Source: Glandiceps talaboti
Lineage: Eukaryota > Hemichordata > Enteropneusta > Spengelidae
Direction of reading: 5' to 3'
Assembly: GCF_964340395.1 (NCBI RefSeq)
Contig: NC_135551.1
Span: 12,045,379 to 12,109,378, forward strand
Length of the DNA: 64,000 nt
The notes under the pieces were generated by a model, which searched no databases, was not told the DNA's origin, and saw only the letters and a program-made list of their open reading frames with translations. Made by a program: the position numbers and the translations under genes. Of this stretch, positions 22,986 to 35,225 are shown one piece after another (position 1 is the stretch's first letter; every line of letters starts with the position of its first letter).

Positions 22986-25229
22986 GGGACAATGGGCTGT
23001 GACTATATTGTTCGATCACAGTGTCTTGAACGCCCAAAGGACATGAAGGTAGACATTCAAACTTTAAGTAAAACTGGACTTACAGTGTAGTGTTCAAGAT
23101 CCATGGCAATGACTCGTGTCTGTACAAGTATATGCAGTAGTCAGTACACTGCACTGTACATACGGTAGACATTAAATGAAGATACATGTACAGTGCGACA
23201 CACTCCCTGATCGGTTGCTGTCTGTGTCATGATTATTTCAACTCCTAGGATACCATCGCATATCATTAGTGTCAGAGTAACAGTTCCAATCTTTTACATC
23301 CAACGATAGAGTATATTCTTGGCACTCGCGATTATTCACCCTTTTTTCCATTGGAGAAAGTTGACGACTACACAGTTTCAGAAACGCGCAGACGACAAGC
23401 AGACTACAACTTCACGTCTTATGTACAATATATTAATGCGCACTTTAAAATGTAGTTCTTACGTAAATACATTATATTTTGTTCGTGTGTCCTCAACATA
23501 AATAATTACGTTGAGTTTTTTTCCGGTTACAATAAGCTGGCTGAACTTCACTCAAAGTTTATCTGTTGTATAATGTCTTTATAACGAATTTGTTTATGCG
23601 GATTAGGAGTAAGTGTGATTCCACTGTTTGAATACGAACGCTTGTCTCGGTTGCCCAGCCTCTTGCCGTTGAGGGCATAGCCCCGGCTAGGGGTTCGGGG
23701 GGGGGGGGGGTACGATATTTCTGATGGTCTGAATGGGGAGGGGCTCAAAATATTTTGCATGACTTGAACCTTATTAAACCTAAGGGGCAGTTGTTTACCG
23801 AGTAATTCAAGTTCTCGCGGCTTAGCTGCTATGCATTGGGTGACAACCATGGGGCTGTATTTCTCTCTCGGTGGCTTTTTTGAACATCCAAACCTCAGTA
23901 GCCGGGGGGAGGGGGGGTTAACTCCACGAGCAACATTACGGGGAGGCTCCTCACAAATGTTGAAACCCAATGTGTTGTGATACCAATTTTAAGCAAAAAG
24001 TATACCCATTCTGATACCAACTTGCATTATGATTAGTCTAAGTACAATCAAAGCCAGGCCTCCCAGGGGAAGCTAGCCCTAGATTTAGTGTGGCATGACC
24101 GACGAGAGTACGGAAGTTTTGAAAGTAGATACACCAGGTTCAAACACTCCCAGTGTTGACTGCATAGTCTCTTTTAATTAACGCCAGTTTTGATTCACCC
24201 GCCCCTTTTTTCATAACACCACCTCATGAAAAGTATACCCTTATTGCCGTCTATGGTAGTTGCCCCCCCCCCCCTTTCCCCCGGGCTCAAGAGCAGTCAC
24301 TTACATTGTACATTTGTACTTTGCAAAACTGAACACCTCAATCATTTACCTACCACACATTTAATTATGAGGCAGTCAACAGCACAAGCAAAAGTGTGTG
24401 TCTGTCAAAATATCTCTGTAAAAGTTAAGTGTAAGTAATATAGCCACACATTTTGTATAGTAAATAATGTGTTGACTCGAGTAAACACATTACCCTAACC
24501 ATATGAGTGGAGGTATGAATCGTAACGATACTGTGTAGGAACTAGACAAGTAAACTTGGGGAATTGAAGACAATTTTCCAGTACACTATGCCATGGGTTT
24601 CGATGATGTATATGGTTTGAAATGTTATGCCACTAAATGGCCTCCTACATGTGCTTATTTTTTTTAAAGTGCTTACCGTTCGAGGACACCCCCTCCCACA
24701 CCGTCCCCACTGGCTATCATGGGGGGTGTTGTTTCTGTCCAGAATTAAGATTGAAAGAGAAAACGCTGCTGGTTAACTTACAACTGTACATGTAAGGACA
24801 TTCAAGAACAGGTTACAATGTGAGTCCGTGTACATCTATTTATAAATAAATCTCTCCGCATGTTATGTATGGACGCAGAAGTTGATTTCCACTGTCAGTT
24901 TGGTGGCGGGTCTATGGTTTAATGTAGTGTATCATACTGTACATCTCTGAATGTGGAACAGAGCGGGAGGGGGGGGGTATGTTTAATTACACACTAAAAT
25001 ATGTGTAACTGGGGGGAGGGAGCTACGAAAATTCCTGGTTTCAATTATTTCGAGGGGCCATGACATTTTTTTGAGAGTGTGAGGGAGGGGGGGCTGTGAA
25101 AAATGTTTTGACCAAAATAATTTCTCCCCAGGCCCCCTGCCATAAATTCTGACCCCGGCCTTAGTTATGTGTACGAAGACACAATAAAAACTGACAAACA
25201 AACAAACAAACAAACAACAACAAACAAGC

Positions 25230-25271
<42 letters not shown>

Positions 25272-25290
25272 ATTTATGAAAACTGACAAA
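22986..25290. repeat. Non-coding interval partly homologous to 31670-32590
   Basis: Blocks at about 23690-23780, 24590-24760 and 24900-25160 match 31720-31830, 32030-32180 and 32340-32560 in the same order. Examples are the phrases with TTCTGATGGTCT, GTGCTTAC after a TTTTATGCC or GTTATGCC start, and CTACGAAAATTC. G and C runs of 7-11 are frequent. An (AAC)n microsatellite lies at about 25215-25270. No gene is supported. Confidence 0.5.
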
Positions 25291-26340
25291 CACGATCTAC
25301 GAACGACAGGGTAACCACAAATATAAATCAATGTCAACAAATTTAATGTTTCGACAACAAGAATTATAATATGTTTTTCCTGTATTTAATAACTTATGTG
25401 AAATGGCCACTTTGGGGTAGGAGTATGACAATAGTGAGTCGACTATTTCACATATAGAAGAACATATTATAATTCTTGTTGTGTAGAAACATTCATATTT
25501 ATTTGTAATTTTATTGTGTGTTTTCGTAATATGATTTACTTAGCCTGGGCCCCTGTGGTCGGCCTTGGGTCGTACCAAATGCGTTGCAAATGTTGCAACC
25601 GGAACATTTTTATAAACGTACTTTTAATTAGGTACACTAAATTACTCGTGTTATCGTACACTCTGAACAGTATTGGGTAACCTGTGGGTAAACGAATTTT
25701 TGTAGCTGCATACACGATAAATAAAATAAAATTTAGTCCGTACCCCAAAGTCAGCGCCCTCAATGGCGACCACGATTTCAACCTGTTTCTGTACTGACTA
25801 TAGAAAATAAAGAGCCCCAATTAACATGTGCAAAATGTGATTATTGGTATTTCAATAACAATTTTCAGTGAGTATATATATTATGATTATCTGGTCGAAA
25901 ATGTTGCTCCAGTTACATTATAACTAGTACATTTTTACATGTGACAGATTCAAACCGAGTTTTCACACAAATTTTAGACTTGCTACTACACTACCAACAA
26001 ATAATATTGACCACTAATTAACAGATCTAATCTTGTTGTTATTTTATTATTGACCAAATCTTAGAGAATATATAGTTGGTTATTTGATGAAAAAAAATGT
26101 CCCAGTCGCAGCTGGCGAAGGTTTAATGATGGTGTAAACAATTTCATATGGGGGGGGGGGGAGAAATATATCAATTAAATAAAATTGTTGGTATTCTTCT
26201 CGCTGTTGCAAGGTTGAATCGCTATGGGATTTCAAGTGTCAGTGAAACTGGAACAGAGATTTGAAAATTAAAAAAAAATATAGTCGGATGTATCAGAGTA
26301 CATACTTAGTAAAAAGCTCTACATGTGTACTGCAGTGCAC
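25291..26340. other. Unassigned AT-rich interval
   Basis: Two inverted phrases, AATTATAATATG (about 25363-25374) and CATATTATAATTCTTGTTGT (about 25464-25483), suggest a small fold-back at 25340-25490. The 94-residue minus frame 25536-25820 matches no family I know and lacks gene context. Nothing else is seen. Confidence 0.35.
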
Positions 26341-27000
26341 AAACTTATGTTCCATGACATGAACGACAGTGTTAACTTTCGGTTTGACAGAGACACAGTT
26401 GCAAAAGCAGTTGATACAAATTTTATGTCGCTGAAGAGCAGTGTGAACTCAGTATACACCGAGAGATTAGTTTATTCTTGAATGATGCCTTACAAGTTAA
26501 TGTAACATTACCTGTGAACCACAGGCACTTGAATCAATCTGTGATTTTTTTTAAATGTATTGTGAATATTCACTATTTTTTTAAAACCATAAGACTTACA
26601 GATTGATTCGAGTGCCTGTGGTTCACAGATAATGTTACAAAAAAAATTATAGTGAATATTAACTCTACATTTTTATAAAAATCATACAGATTGATTCGAG
26701 AGCCTATATATGCTGTGAACTATGTTCACCTCAGAGCATGTATTGAATGGTCAATTCTCATAATGTGATCTTTCATCTACTGGTAACGAAGTTCAAAAAG
26801 AACAAGTTTAAGTTTTAGTGACAATGAAGTGGTGACGCTGTGATATAGATTTCTCTGAAGTTTTCAATATGAACTGTTCGCCAATGATGGTGGTCTGTTC
26901 AATCGTCACTTCATGAACGGTCCGTGATATCAGCAAAGCATTTTCAAACCATGTGTCAAGTAACCAGTCACGTGGATAGATGATGAAAACATGTGTTTTT
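26340..27000. repeat. Dispersed repeat related to 10880-11300, holding a small fold-back
   Basis: 26340-26500 and 26720-26970 match 10880-11010 and 11050-11300, with phrases such as TTGACAGAGACACAGTTG and GTTTATTCTTGAA. The two stretches are separated here by an inverted-repeat insertion at 26501-26710. It is non-coding. The relative at 10880 lies inside the hAT-like element, so this copy may be the core of a related element whose ends are lost. Confidence 0.55.
26501..26639. mobile_element. 139-bp fold-back MITE (CACAGGCACTCGAATCAATC termini)
   Basis: The left arm, which includes TGTAACATTACCTGTGAAC and ACAGGCACTTGAATCAATCT, is the reverse complement of the right arm ending AGATAATGTTACA, with an AT-rich loop near 26570. 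A further half copy follows at 26640-26710. A sister element with the same termini is at 47750-47940. Confidence 0.7.
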
Positions 27001-27263
27001 TAAACTCCCCCAGACAAGCTCTTCATATCAGGAAATAGCCATGGGACACATGGAACTCTTGATATGTTCTGTATACTACAGGTCTTCTGCATGTATAGCC
27101 ACATTTATAGAATTATTAATTATGCAAATTAACATTAATTATGCAAGTCACTCTCAGCAAAAACTAATCAGCACTAAGTTACAGCCTGACGATGCCACAT
27201 AGTATATTGCAGAACATTTGTTTCAGGTCTTTTTGAGATATCATTGGAACAAAATTTCGAGAC

Positions 27264-27341
27264 AGGCAGACAGACAGACAGACAGACAGACAGACATCAC
27301 CAAGACATCAACTCCCATACGGAAGCTAAAAAATAAAAACC

Positions 27342-27409
<68 letters not shown>

Positions 27410-27415
27410 CGTACA
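27264..27415. repeat. Microsatellites (GACA)n, (ACC)n and (AAC)n
   Basis: A GACA/CAGA run is at about 27264-27296, then CACCACCACC followed by about 20 units of AAC at 27343-27412. The frames across it (poly-Q/poly-H or poly-L) are artefacts of the repeat. Confidence 0.85.
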
Positions 27416-28342
27416 ATGCCTGCAATTGTTAAAATAGTTGAATTTCATTAGCCTACATGTGCAAGTATAGACACCCTCATACTTCACAGAGGTTGTGACC
27501 ATGATGTTGTGTTTTAACAGCTTAAAATTTGGTGAAGTTTGAGCCATCCTAGGCCTTTGTGTGTGTATGTGGGTGGGGGAGATCCGTGTGTACTGGACTG
27601 TGATGGAGGAGGAATTTTTCTCTAATTCTGTGTTTATGTGTAAACTAAAACTGTGGACGTCGATTCCTGCTCATAATATCCTTAATTTTATTTTACTTTA
27701 GTAGCATGATGTCCAGACATTTCCTACGTTTTGTATTCTCGTACTGAGACTAAGTATACTTACTGAGCTGTAAGCCGCATGTCATCAGCAGCATGTAAGC
27801 CTAAACGCTTGTACATTCAAGGGTTTAGGTTCGCTTGCTTGCCCCCCCCCCTCCCGATTTCTCCCAAGGCTCCCGCCCCCTGCCGTAAATTCTGATCCTA
27901 GCTTTAGTATAGTTACTGTAGGTCTCACGTCATCAGCATGTCATGTAAGCCTAAGCCATTGTACAGAGAAGTATTGCAAAGTACAAAGGTCATTTGTTAG
28001 GGTTTGTATGCTAATGTGTGATGCGAAGCCTGGGAGCGGGTCAATATACGTAGAAAGAGAGGTATGGTAGCTTTACAGTCAAAATCGTATAAATTATCGT
28101 GATTTTAACGATACAAAATTTATTTTTAATTCCTATAAAACATCAACTTATCACAAATTAGGTTATACATTTTCCCCTGTCAAAATACTAGTGACTTTTC
28201 TTTTTCTTTACAAAGAGATGTGTTTACTTTTACATTTCACAAAATGTAATGATATTACCATAATACCGTCCAGGAAAGTCTTATCAAAGTCGTTTAGTCT
28301 AAGACAATTGCAAGTTTTTAATATGGAGAAGAATGCTATTAA
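27416..28342. other. Non-coding interval
   Basis: Contains a C-run phrase (27840-27890) that resembles the C-rich text at about 25120, and two copies of a phrase with CATGTAAGCCTAA (about 27795 and 27945). No gene is supported. Confidence 0.35.
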
Positions 28343-30401
28343 GGGAGTGATCAGTTTTTACGGCCGGGGGTGGGCCGGTGACTTTTTGTTCATGTTGTAC
28401 TTAAAAATAGTGACCCCCCCTGCAATTCATTCACAAAACAATCCACCCCCCCCCCCCCTGACAAATAAAAAAACACAATGACCCCCCCATCTGTTGACAA
28501 GAAACACTCTTTTTGTTCTTGCAAAAGACACTCTATTCTCAAAGCATTATACCGCACACTGCACAGTTAATTTTACATTAAGTGAACTATTAATATTTAT
28601 TAATACAGCTAATTATCAAGTACAATATTGTAAATGGAGTTAATATACTTGTAAACCCATGTCAATAACTGTCACACATAATGATGTACTTGCATCATAT
28701 AATGAATTGTTTACATCATATAAAGATATGTTCACGTCATATAGTCAATATATTGTTTTCTTTAGACTTAACACAACTACGGCTTTCCATACATGTACAC
28801 GTTTGCACTCCTCAAGGCACTTGTTTGTCCTGTTCATAATTGTTCAGTTTAATCATGACACTGACTCAAAACTCCACCCACCCCCCCCCCCCCCCCCATT
28901 CATTGACCACGCTGATAATTTTGAAAGGTTTTGAATAATGAAATGTGATAAATGTCATTGGTATCAAAATAGAAATTAAAAAATGTCATAAAAATGTTTT
29001 CTGTACTACAGCAGTTTCTAAACTAGATTACTAATTCAATTCACTTATTACTGGCTATGTTGTCCAGTATATTGCTGGCAACATGATAGCCTTGAAAATA
29101 AATAAACTCTAATACCAAGGAAATGTAACATTATGATCTGCTGACAAATTTTTACTCTCAGTATAGTCACTCAATGTGGATACTAGATATTCCAGAGGAG
29201 ATGTAAAATCTAATTTTTCTCATAACTTTGCACCGTGCCAGTACTATAGAAGTTCTGGCTACAGTAAATAGCCCTTTACTAGATCATCATCAAACAAGTC
29301 TGTGTTTATAACTTTGTTTATCAGTCATTCACATAATATATATTCTCTGAGAATCCGATTAATATTGTGTTCACCTTGGAATATATTTCTTTCTTGGTAG
29401 TTTATGGTGTAAAACAATAGCAAGACAAAAGGGGGTTTCACATGTAGTCTGATAACATATTTGTATTAAACTTGGTTATGGTCACAGGTATCAGAGAAAA
29501 GTGAAACACAAACACAGAAAAGTTATTTTGATAAGACATGTAGTTCGTACTATAGCTATGCCAAGTAACAGTTCTATAGTTTGTACATGTATGACAAATC
29601 AACATATTAGGGGTGAGATCAGTAGGTAAAAAAGCTAATTCTTTTAGTAAGGCCTCAGAACCCCTTCCTCGCCCCTTCTAACTAAATTGGTAAAATTGTT
29701 GCAGACAGTACAATCAATTTCAAATCAGTATGTAGTATCATGTAGTGCTATGAATACAAAGCCAGTATGTAGTGAGGAAAAATAGCTTTTTTATTGGCAC
29801 AATAATGTATTTTAGGGCCATGCATAACAAATTGTTTTCCCATTTTTCAATTTGACATTTTTAGAAATGTTTGTATTGGGATACAAAACAGTTTTCATTA
29901 TAAAAGACCTCCTCTCACCCCACCCCTCACTAAAATAATTTAGTTTTTACCCTCCATTGAACTATTGATCTCAACCATGAATCAATTTGGAATTTCTAAT
30001 GGAGATGATCGTAGTTATCATACATTATATGTACAAAAATGTATAGGAACTAGACTAACTATATACAATGACTACGCATGCAAGTTCTATGTACGATGTG
30101 CAATCTCCACGCCAAGGGTGCTATCTATGATATCATTGTGAGGCAGCCGGTCACAAATGAATCTACCCAGCTGTGCGAGCTTAGGGGCTTTGGCCTAGTA
30201 CTGATATTAAACATGGACATTGAAGTACAGGAGCATGGCTCATAATTTTGTTTAGTTGAAACAAGGTGACCCCCCCCCCTTTATTCACCTCGTAAAAATG
30301 ATGACCCCCCCCCCCTTCTTTGAGTCCCAAATTAAGGTGTGCCCCCCCCCCCCCCATCTGATTTACCGGCCCACCCCCGGCCATAAAAACTGATCGCTCC
30401 C
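28343..30401. mobile_element. Harbinger-like non-autonomous element (TIR GGGAGYGATCAGTTTTTAYG)
   Basis: The left end GGGAGTGATCAGTTTTTACG (28343) and the right end, complement of GGGAGCGATCAGTTTTTATG (to 30401), continue into GCCGGGGGTGGGCCGGT on both arms. TAA flanks both sides (28340-28342 and 30402-30404). Subterminal runs TGACCCCCCC recur on both arms in inverted orientation. The length is 2.06 kb with no coding capacity. The TIR has the same layout (GGGA-CNGGTCAG/GATCAG) as the element at 21224-22982, so they are probably related families. Confidence 0.75.
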
Positions 30402-30859
30402 TAAGTTATGTTTGGTTTTTATTGATTTGGGTATTTGTGTAATACCTGATATGATAAGGAAATAAGCTCAGTGTCCTGGTTCCAATAGAACATAATTTAC
30501 GGCTTAACTGTAATAGTAACTGCAACAATCTATAAATTCGTATATGCACATTTTCACGTGGGTGTTTGATATTTGTTAGGTTTGTTGCCGTGTCCTGTCA
30601 CTGGATCACATTACACTTCAATAAAGTAGAGTTGGTCTGATGATAGCATAATACTCGTATTTTCGCACTGTTTTGATCAGATTTGATAAGTATATTAATT
30701 GATTTTGGTTTGTTTTGTTTTGTTTTGTTTTGTTTTGTTTTGTTAGGATAATAATAGGATATTATGGGATATCGTTATCCAAACGTTCCGGGGGATAAAT
30801 TTTTATTTTTTCAGGTGATATTTTTCATATCGTGTATGTTTAAATTAAAGTGTAAATGA

Positions 30860-31668
30860 TAGTCAAAAAAAATTGCCTTAAAACTCCAAATCTCCCTTAC
30901 CAATGATATTACCATTAGATGTGCTGACCTTTACTATAATGATTAAGAACATATTTCTACTCTATGTATATATGTAAGTTATAAGTAATAGTTTCTGATA
31001 CTTCATGGTGCTGTCTTGTAAAGCTTGGAAACTTTTGCCTGAGAGTGTCGTAATACCTAGAACCCCCCCCCCCCCCCACACACACACACAAGACATAGTC
31101 TAGACATAGTCTATCCCAGTCTGAAGCTCTTCCCCGTTCCTAGGCCTCTTACTGTCAAACTCGAACTTTATTTTAAAAAATATTTCAACCCTATGAAGTG
31201 GAAAGTATTGCCTAAAAGTGACTGAATAAGCTCAAAATTGCCTATTAAGAGTAAAAAAGCTCCAGGGCTTCTAGGGGGAGACCCCCTAGGAGCCCCCCCC
31301 CCCATGAGAGGTATACATATTCCCTTCTCAAGGTTCCCCCCCCCCTATCTTTCATGGGTTAAATACTATTAAACTCCTTTTTGAGTAAATTTACCCTGTT
31401 TTGTCAATAATTATGTAGTGCTATCCCACGATCTTGTAAAGTATTTGTCAGACAGTCAAGCAGTCCACATTGAGTCACGATCAACAAATACCTGTTATGT
31501 GAATATGGTATATGGGGGGGGGGGTGTCATCATGTTTTAGAATTAAGTGATAGGGGGGTCACCCTGTTTTTGGTTTTACAGATAGCGGGGGGTCAGTGAC
31601 TTTTTGTCGGCCCGATTGCAAAATCCCCCTCCCCCTGTCCCCCAGGCTGGAGAAATTGACCGGTCCAT
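30860..31668. mobile_element. Truncated copy of the GGGACCGGTC Harbinger-like element
   Basis: It matches 22130-22982 in the same order and orientation: TTGCCTTAAAACTCCAAATC, GACAGTCAAGCAGTCCACA, then G-run text and the terminus GACCGGTCC followed by ATTA. The left terminus is missing. Ends are approximate. Confidence 0.65.
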
Positions 31669-31669
31669 T

Positions 31670-31917
31670 AGCCGATCTCCTTGCCCCATGCCTCCTCTCA
31701 CTCGGGCATTTACAGCGGGGGGGGGGGGGGATGGTGGGGGCAATGAAAATAGGGTTCAAAAGGGGGGGCCATGAAGATTCTGATGGTCTTAAAGGGGGCC
31801 GACGAAATATTTCGCTTATGATTTGAACCACATTTCTCGCGGCTTCGCCACCATACCTTCTTATATTCAGTGATGATTTGGTGACAGCTGTGCGGATTTA
31901 CTTATGTATGCCTTCCT

Positions 31918-32001
<84 letters not shown>

Positions 32002-32590
32002 GTATTTAAGACAAATTTTAAGTACTACATGGCTTTCGATAATGTGTATGGTGCATGGTTTGGAATTTTATGCCATTAAATAGCCTACTATATGACATTA
32101 TATTTCATTAAAAGTGCTTACTGTGTAAGACATCCTCTCCCATACCCTCCCCACTAGCTACATCATGGGGGCGCTGTTTCAGCACAGAATCAACATTGGA
32201 AGATCAAATCCTGCTGACTAAGTATCTCCAAGTACATCCCAATGTGAGACCTTTTTCACGGCAATGCCCATATATATATATTTGCAAAGAAATCTCTCAT
32301 TGTTATGCATGGACACTAAAGTTGATTTCCACAGTTAGTTTAATGTAGTGTACCATACTGAAGTGGAGCGCGGGTGGGGGGGGGGGGGGTACTGTATAAT
32401 TACACATTAAAATATGTGCAGCCGGGAGGGGACTACGAAAATTCTTAGGTTCATTTTTTTAGGGGGAAGGAAATTTTTTGAGAGCGCGAGGGGCTGCGAA
32501 TTTTTTTTCCCCAAAATAATTTCTTCCCAGGCCCCTACCTGCAGTAAATTCTGGGTACCACTTTCACGATAGGCCTTGATGTCAAATATA
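31670..32590. repeat. Segment homologous to 23690-25160, with (CT)n microsatellite
   Basis: Collinear, diverged matches to 23690-25160 (see that entry) indicate that the element fragment and its right flank are two copies of a larger repeat. A pure CT run at 31927-31999 interrupts it. Confidence 0.55.
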
Positions 32591-33478
32591 ACCAAGAGCC
32601 TTTTTTATAGTTGTCTGAGTTGAAATGTATAAAACAAGCAAAGATATAATCTGCTATGGATTAAATATTTTATGGAGTGTATGGTTGTCAATGATATCAT
32701 ACTTCCTTATAATATCATTTACTATCATGACGATTTCAGCTTGTTGGCAACACTATTTTGTCTGGTATTGCTTGACGTGTTTCAACACGCTCGCAGATCG
32801 GCGAGATATCACTACATACTTGTCGTTGCCTGTAAGGTCATTTTGGGTCAACCGTAGATCCCTATCGTGTATAAATCAACAATCCTGTGACTAGACTAAA
32901 AAACAGCGGTGTCAAATATGTTTGTATCTTTCTGTCTTACTGAAATAACTGATGAGTTTTATTTCTCACTGTGGTTATATTTCTTCTTTTATTAGTGTCT
33001 AATTAGTATGCTAAAAAGTACAAACTCACAAGTAGAACGCACCCCCCCCCCCAACACACTTACACACCCCATAGTGAAATACCATACTGCAAATAGTTGG
33101 GTGGCTAGGACCGAGAAGAATGGATTAAAACACCAAATTCTCTCTGCGTTAATTTATGTTAGTACCGATAATAATAGGCCTCGCGTCTCACAAGCAAGTG
33201 GGGTATTTAGTAAATTACGTTGACGATTTCAAAGTATGAGATCTAATTGGTATTTTGTAGCTATGTTGATATAACATTTCACAACCTTACTGAAAGACTC
33301 CCATATCACCCTTAATTAGTCTACAGGTGTGGCAAACCGTGATATTTATCGAGACTCTGGTCATGCTAGTCAGTGGCAACGATTCGATGCATCTTGGGTA
33401 TAGTTGTTACACAGTGAACAATGACTGTTGAATTCATCAACTCAAGCTTTAGTTTGTTACTTGAAAACAAACTAAAAG

Positions 33479-33519
<41 letters not shown>

Positions 33520-33637
33520 TCACACACAGACCAGCACGTCCATGCACTAGTAATCAAAAAGGTGGACAGTACATGGTTACTTTGAATAATATTTTTTGCC
33601 AACGTAGCGAACAGTATGGCAGTGACAGATTATCATA
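32591..33637. other. Non-coding interval with a (CA)n microsatellite
   Basis: A CA run of about 18 units lies at 33480-33516. The short frames here have no recognisable domain. No gene is supported. Confidence 0.35.
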
Positions 33638-34972
33638 TCATCAAAAAACTGTGTTTTTCTAAAATGCGTTATTTGTTTCAGTTTATAATATGTAATTATT
33701 ATATTGATATGTATGAGGCAAATCATGTCAACTTACCGTTTTAAGTAGTCTCAGATATCGTCCCAACGGTTAAAGAAAGCGTCGCAACCAGCTCAGTCTG
33801 AAAGTACAGGTATGTGTAAGCATCAACGTAGTTATCCGATGTACACTAGGCCTTGTAGTTGTCACAGTCCTGACAAAATACTGGTATCCACTGTTTGTAG
33901 TTACACGTAATGGTGGACAAGTCTGTTACAAGAACACAACCATACGTCCATAGCGAAGCAGGGAGTAATAGGAGTGGGCAACTGTTGTTCAGCCACTCAT
34001 ACCGTGATAAACTGGGTAATTTACAATACTAGTAGTGGACTATGGAACGTTTGTTTGCCAGGATGTGTGTGCATAAGGTGATTACAAACAAAGCGTTCGT
34101 GAGATTCAGTGCTTGATTTATATTTATCGATTTTAGGGATGCTTAACAGTATAGTATTAGGAAGCCTTCAGTGATTACAAGGGGGTGGGGTCACTTTTTA
34201 CAAATCGGTTCTCGTGGGAGGGCCATTTTTAGAAAATGGGATTAGGAGAGGGTCTCATTTTACTTAACTTTGGCTAACTGTATTGTCTAAGTTGTCATTC
34301 ACTGCGGATCAAACACATCCCTATTTTGTTCCTTTTAACGCGTATACACCTACACTGGACAATTATGTCTTTATGCTCCCAGGGCTCAGTAAATAAAATT
34401 AAACACAGTCGAAGAGTACGGTCATATTTTTCTACACTGCAAAGCGGGATATAAATTTAAAACTTAGTGTATTCGGTACATAATGTTCAGTACTTTATAA
34501 TATGATATTTTGAAAACCATAGTTTCAGAATTTCAATATTTCATATAGGCGTAAACATTCATAAGCTGGAGTGCTGAAATACGTGGCAGCTGAGTGAAAG
34601 ACGTAAAACTTAACATTTCTCCTGAATGAGATTAACTAACAGGATATAATTTTAGTGCGACATAGTGAGATATGTGATCTCAAATATTGGTTGAAATAAC
34701 AGAAAAATAAAAAAGTTTTTAAAAAAAGTTAAAGTGGTTTTATGAGGTGACGAGTATCCACAGCGATGCGGTGATTTTGTGCAATTTTCAAAAGTACACA
34801 ATGGCGTTTTCTGAATTCAACAGAGTGCGAAATATTGACTTATACAATTTTTCAAATTTTGCATCAATTTTCCGAGTATAAGAGGTAAGTTGATATGATT
34901 CATATATATCGACAGTTAAACATCATAGACTGAGACAAATAACGCAATTTAGGAAAAAAACACTGTTTCTTG

Positions 34973-34974
<2 letters not shown>
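33638..34974. mobile_element. Inverted-repeat pair, about 100-bp arms
   Basis: Left arm 33638-33745 (containing AATGCGTTATTTGTTTCAGT and CATGTCAACTTACC) is the reverse complement of right arm 34868-34973 (containing GGTAAGTTGATATGATTC and ACAAATAACGCAATTTAGGA). The interior 33830-34100 resembles 45100-45360 (phrases GCAGCCACTCATAC and CCAGGATGTGTG). No coding capacity. The left terminus of the next element (34160) lies inside this pair, so the nesting is unclear. Confidence 0.55.

Positions 34975-35033
<59 letters not shown>
34973..35033. repeat. (AAT)n microsatellite at the LINE 3' end
   Basis: About 20 AAT units. On the minus strand this is the (ATT)n tail of the CR1/L2-type LINE, whose clade often ends in short tandem repeats instead of poly(A). 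Confidence 0.85.
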
Positions 35034-35034
<1 letters not shown>

Positions 35035-35225
35035 CATTTATATAGCGCCATATATCCACGACAGTGCTCATAGGCGATTCACATTTGAAATAAATCAAAA
35101 GCTACTGCAATTACAAGTATAGCTGTAAAAAAATGGCAACGTTATAATGATTTAAAATGATTTAAAGAGTACATCTAAATCGACTAAATCTAAATAAATG
35201 ATTGGTAAGAGTAATTCAGTTTAGA

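Noticed and set aside
27218-27547. Poly-glutamine / poly-leucine frames
   Set aside because: Translation of the (AAC)n microsatellite; no surrounding exon signals.
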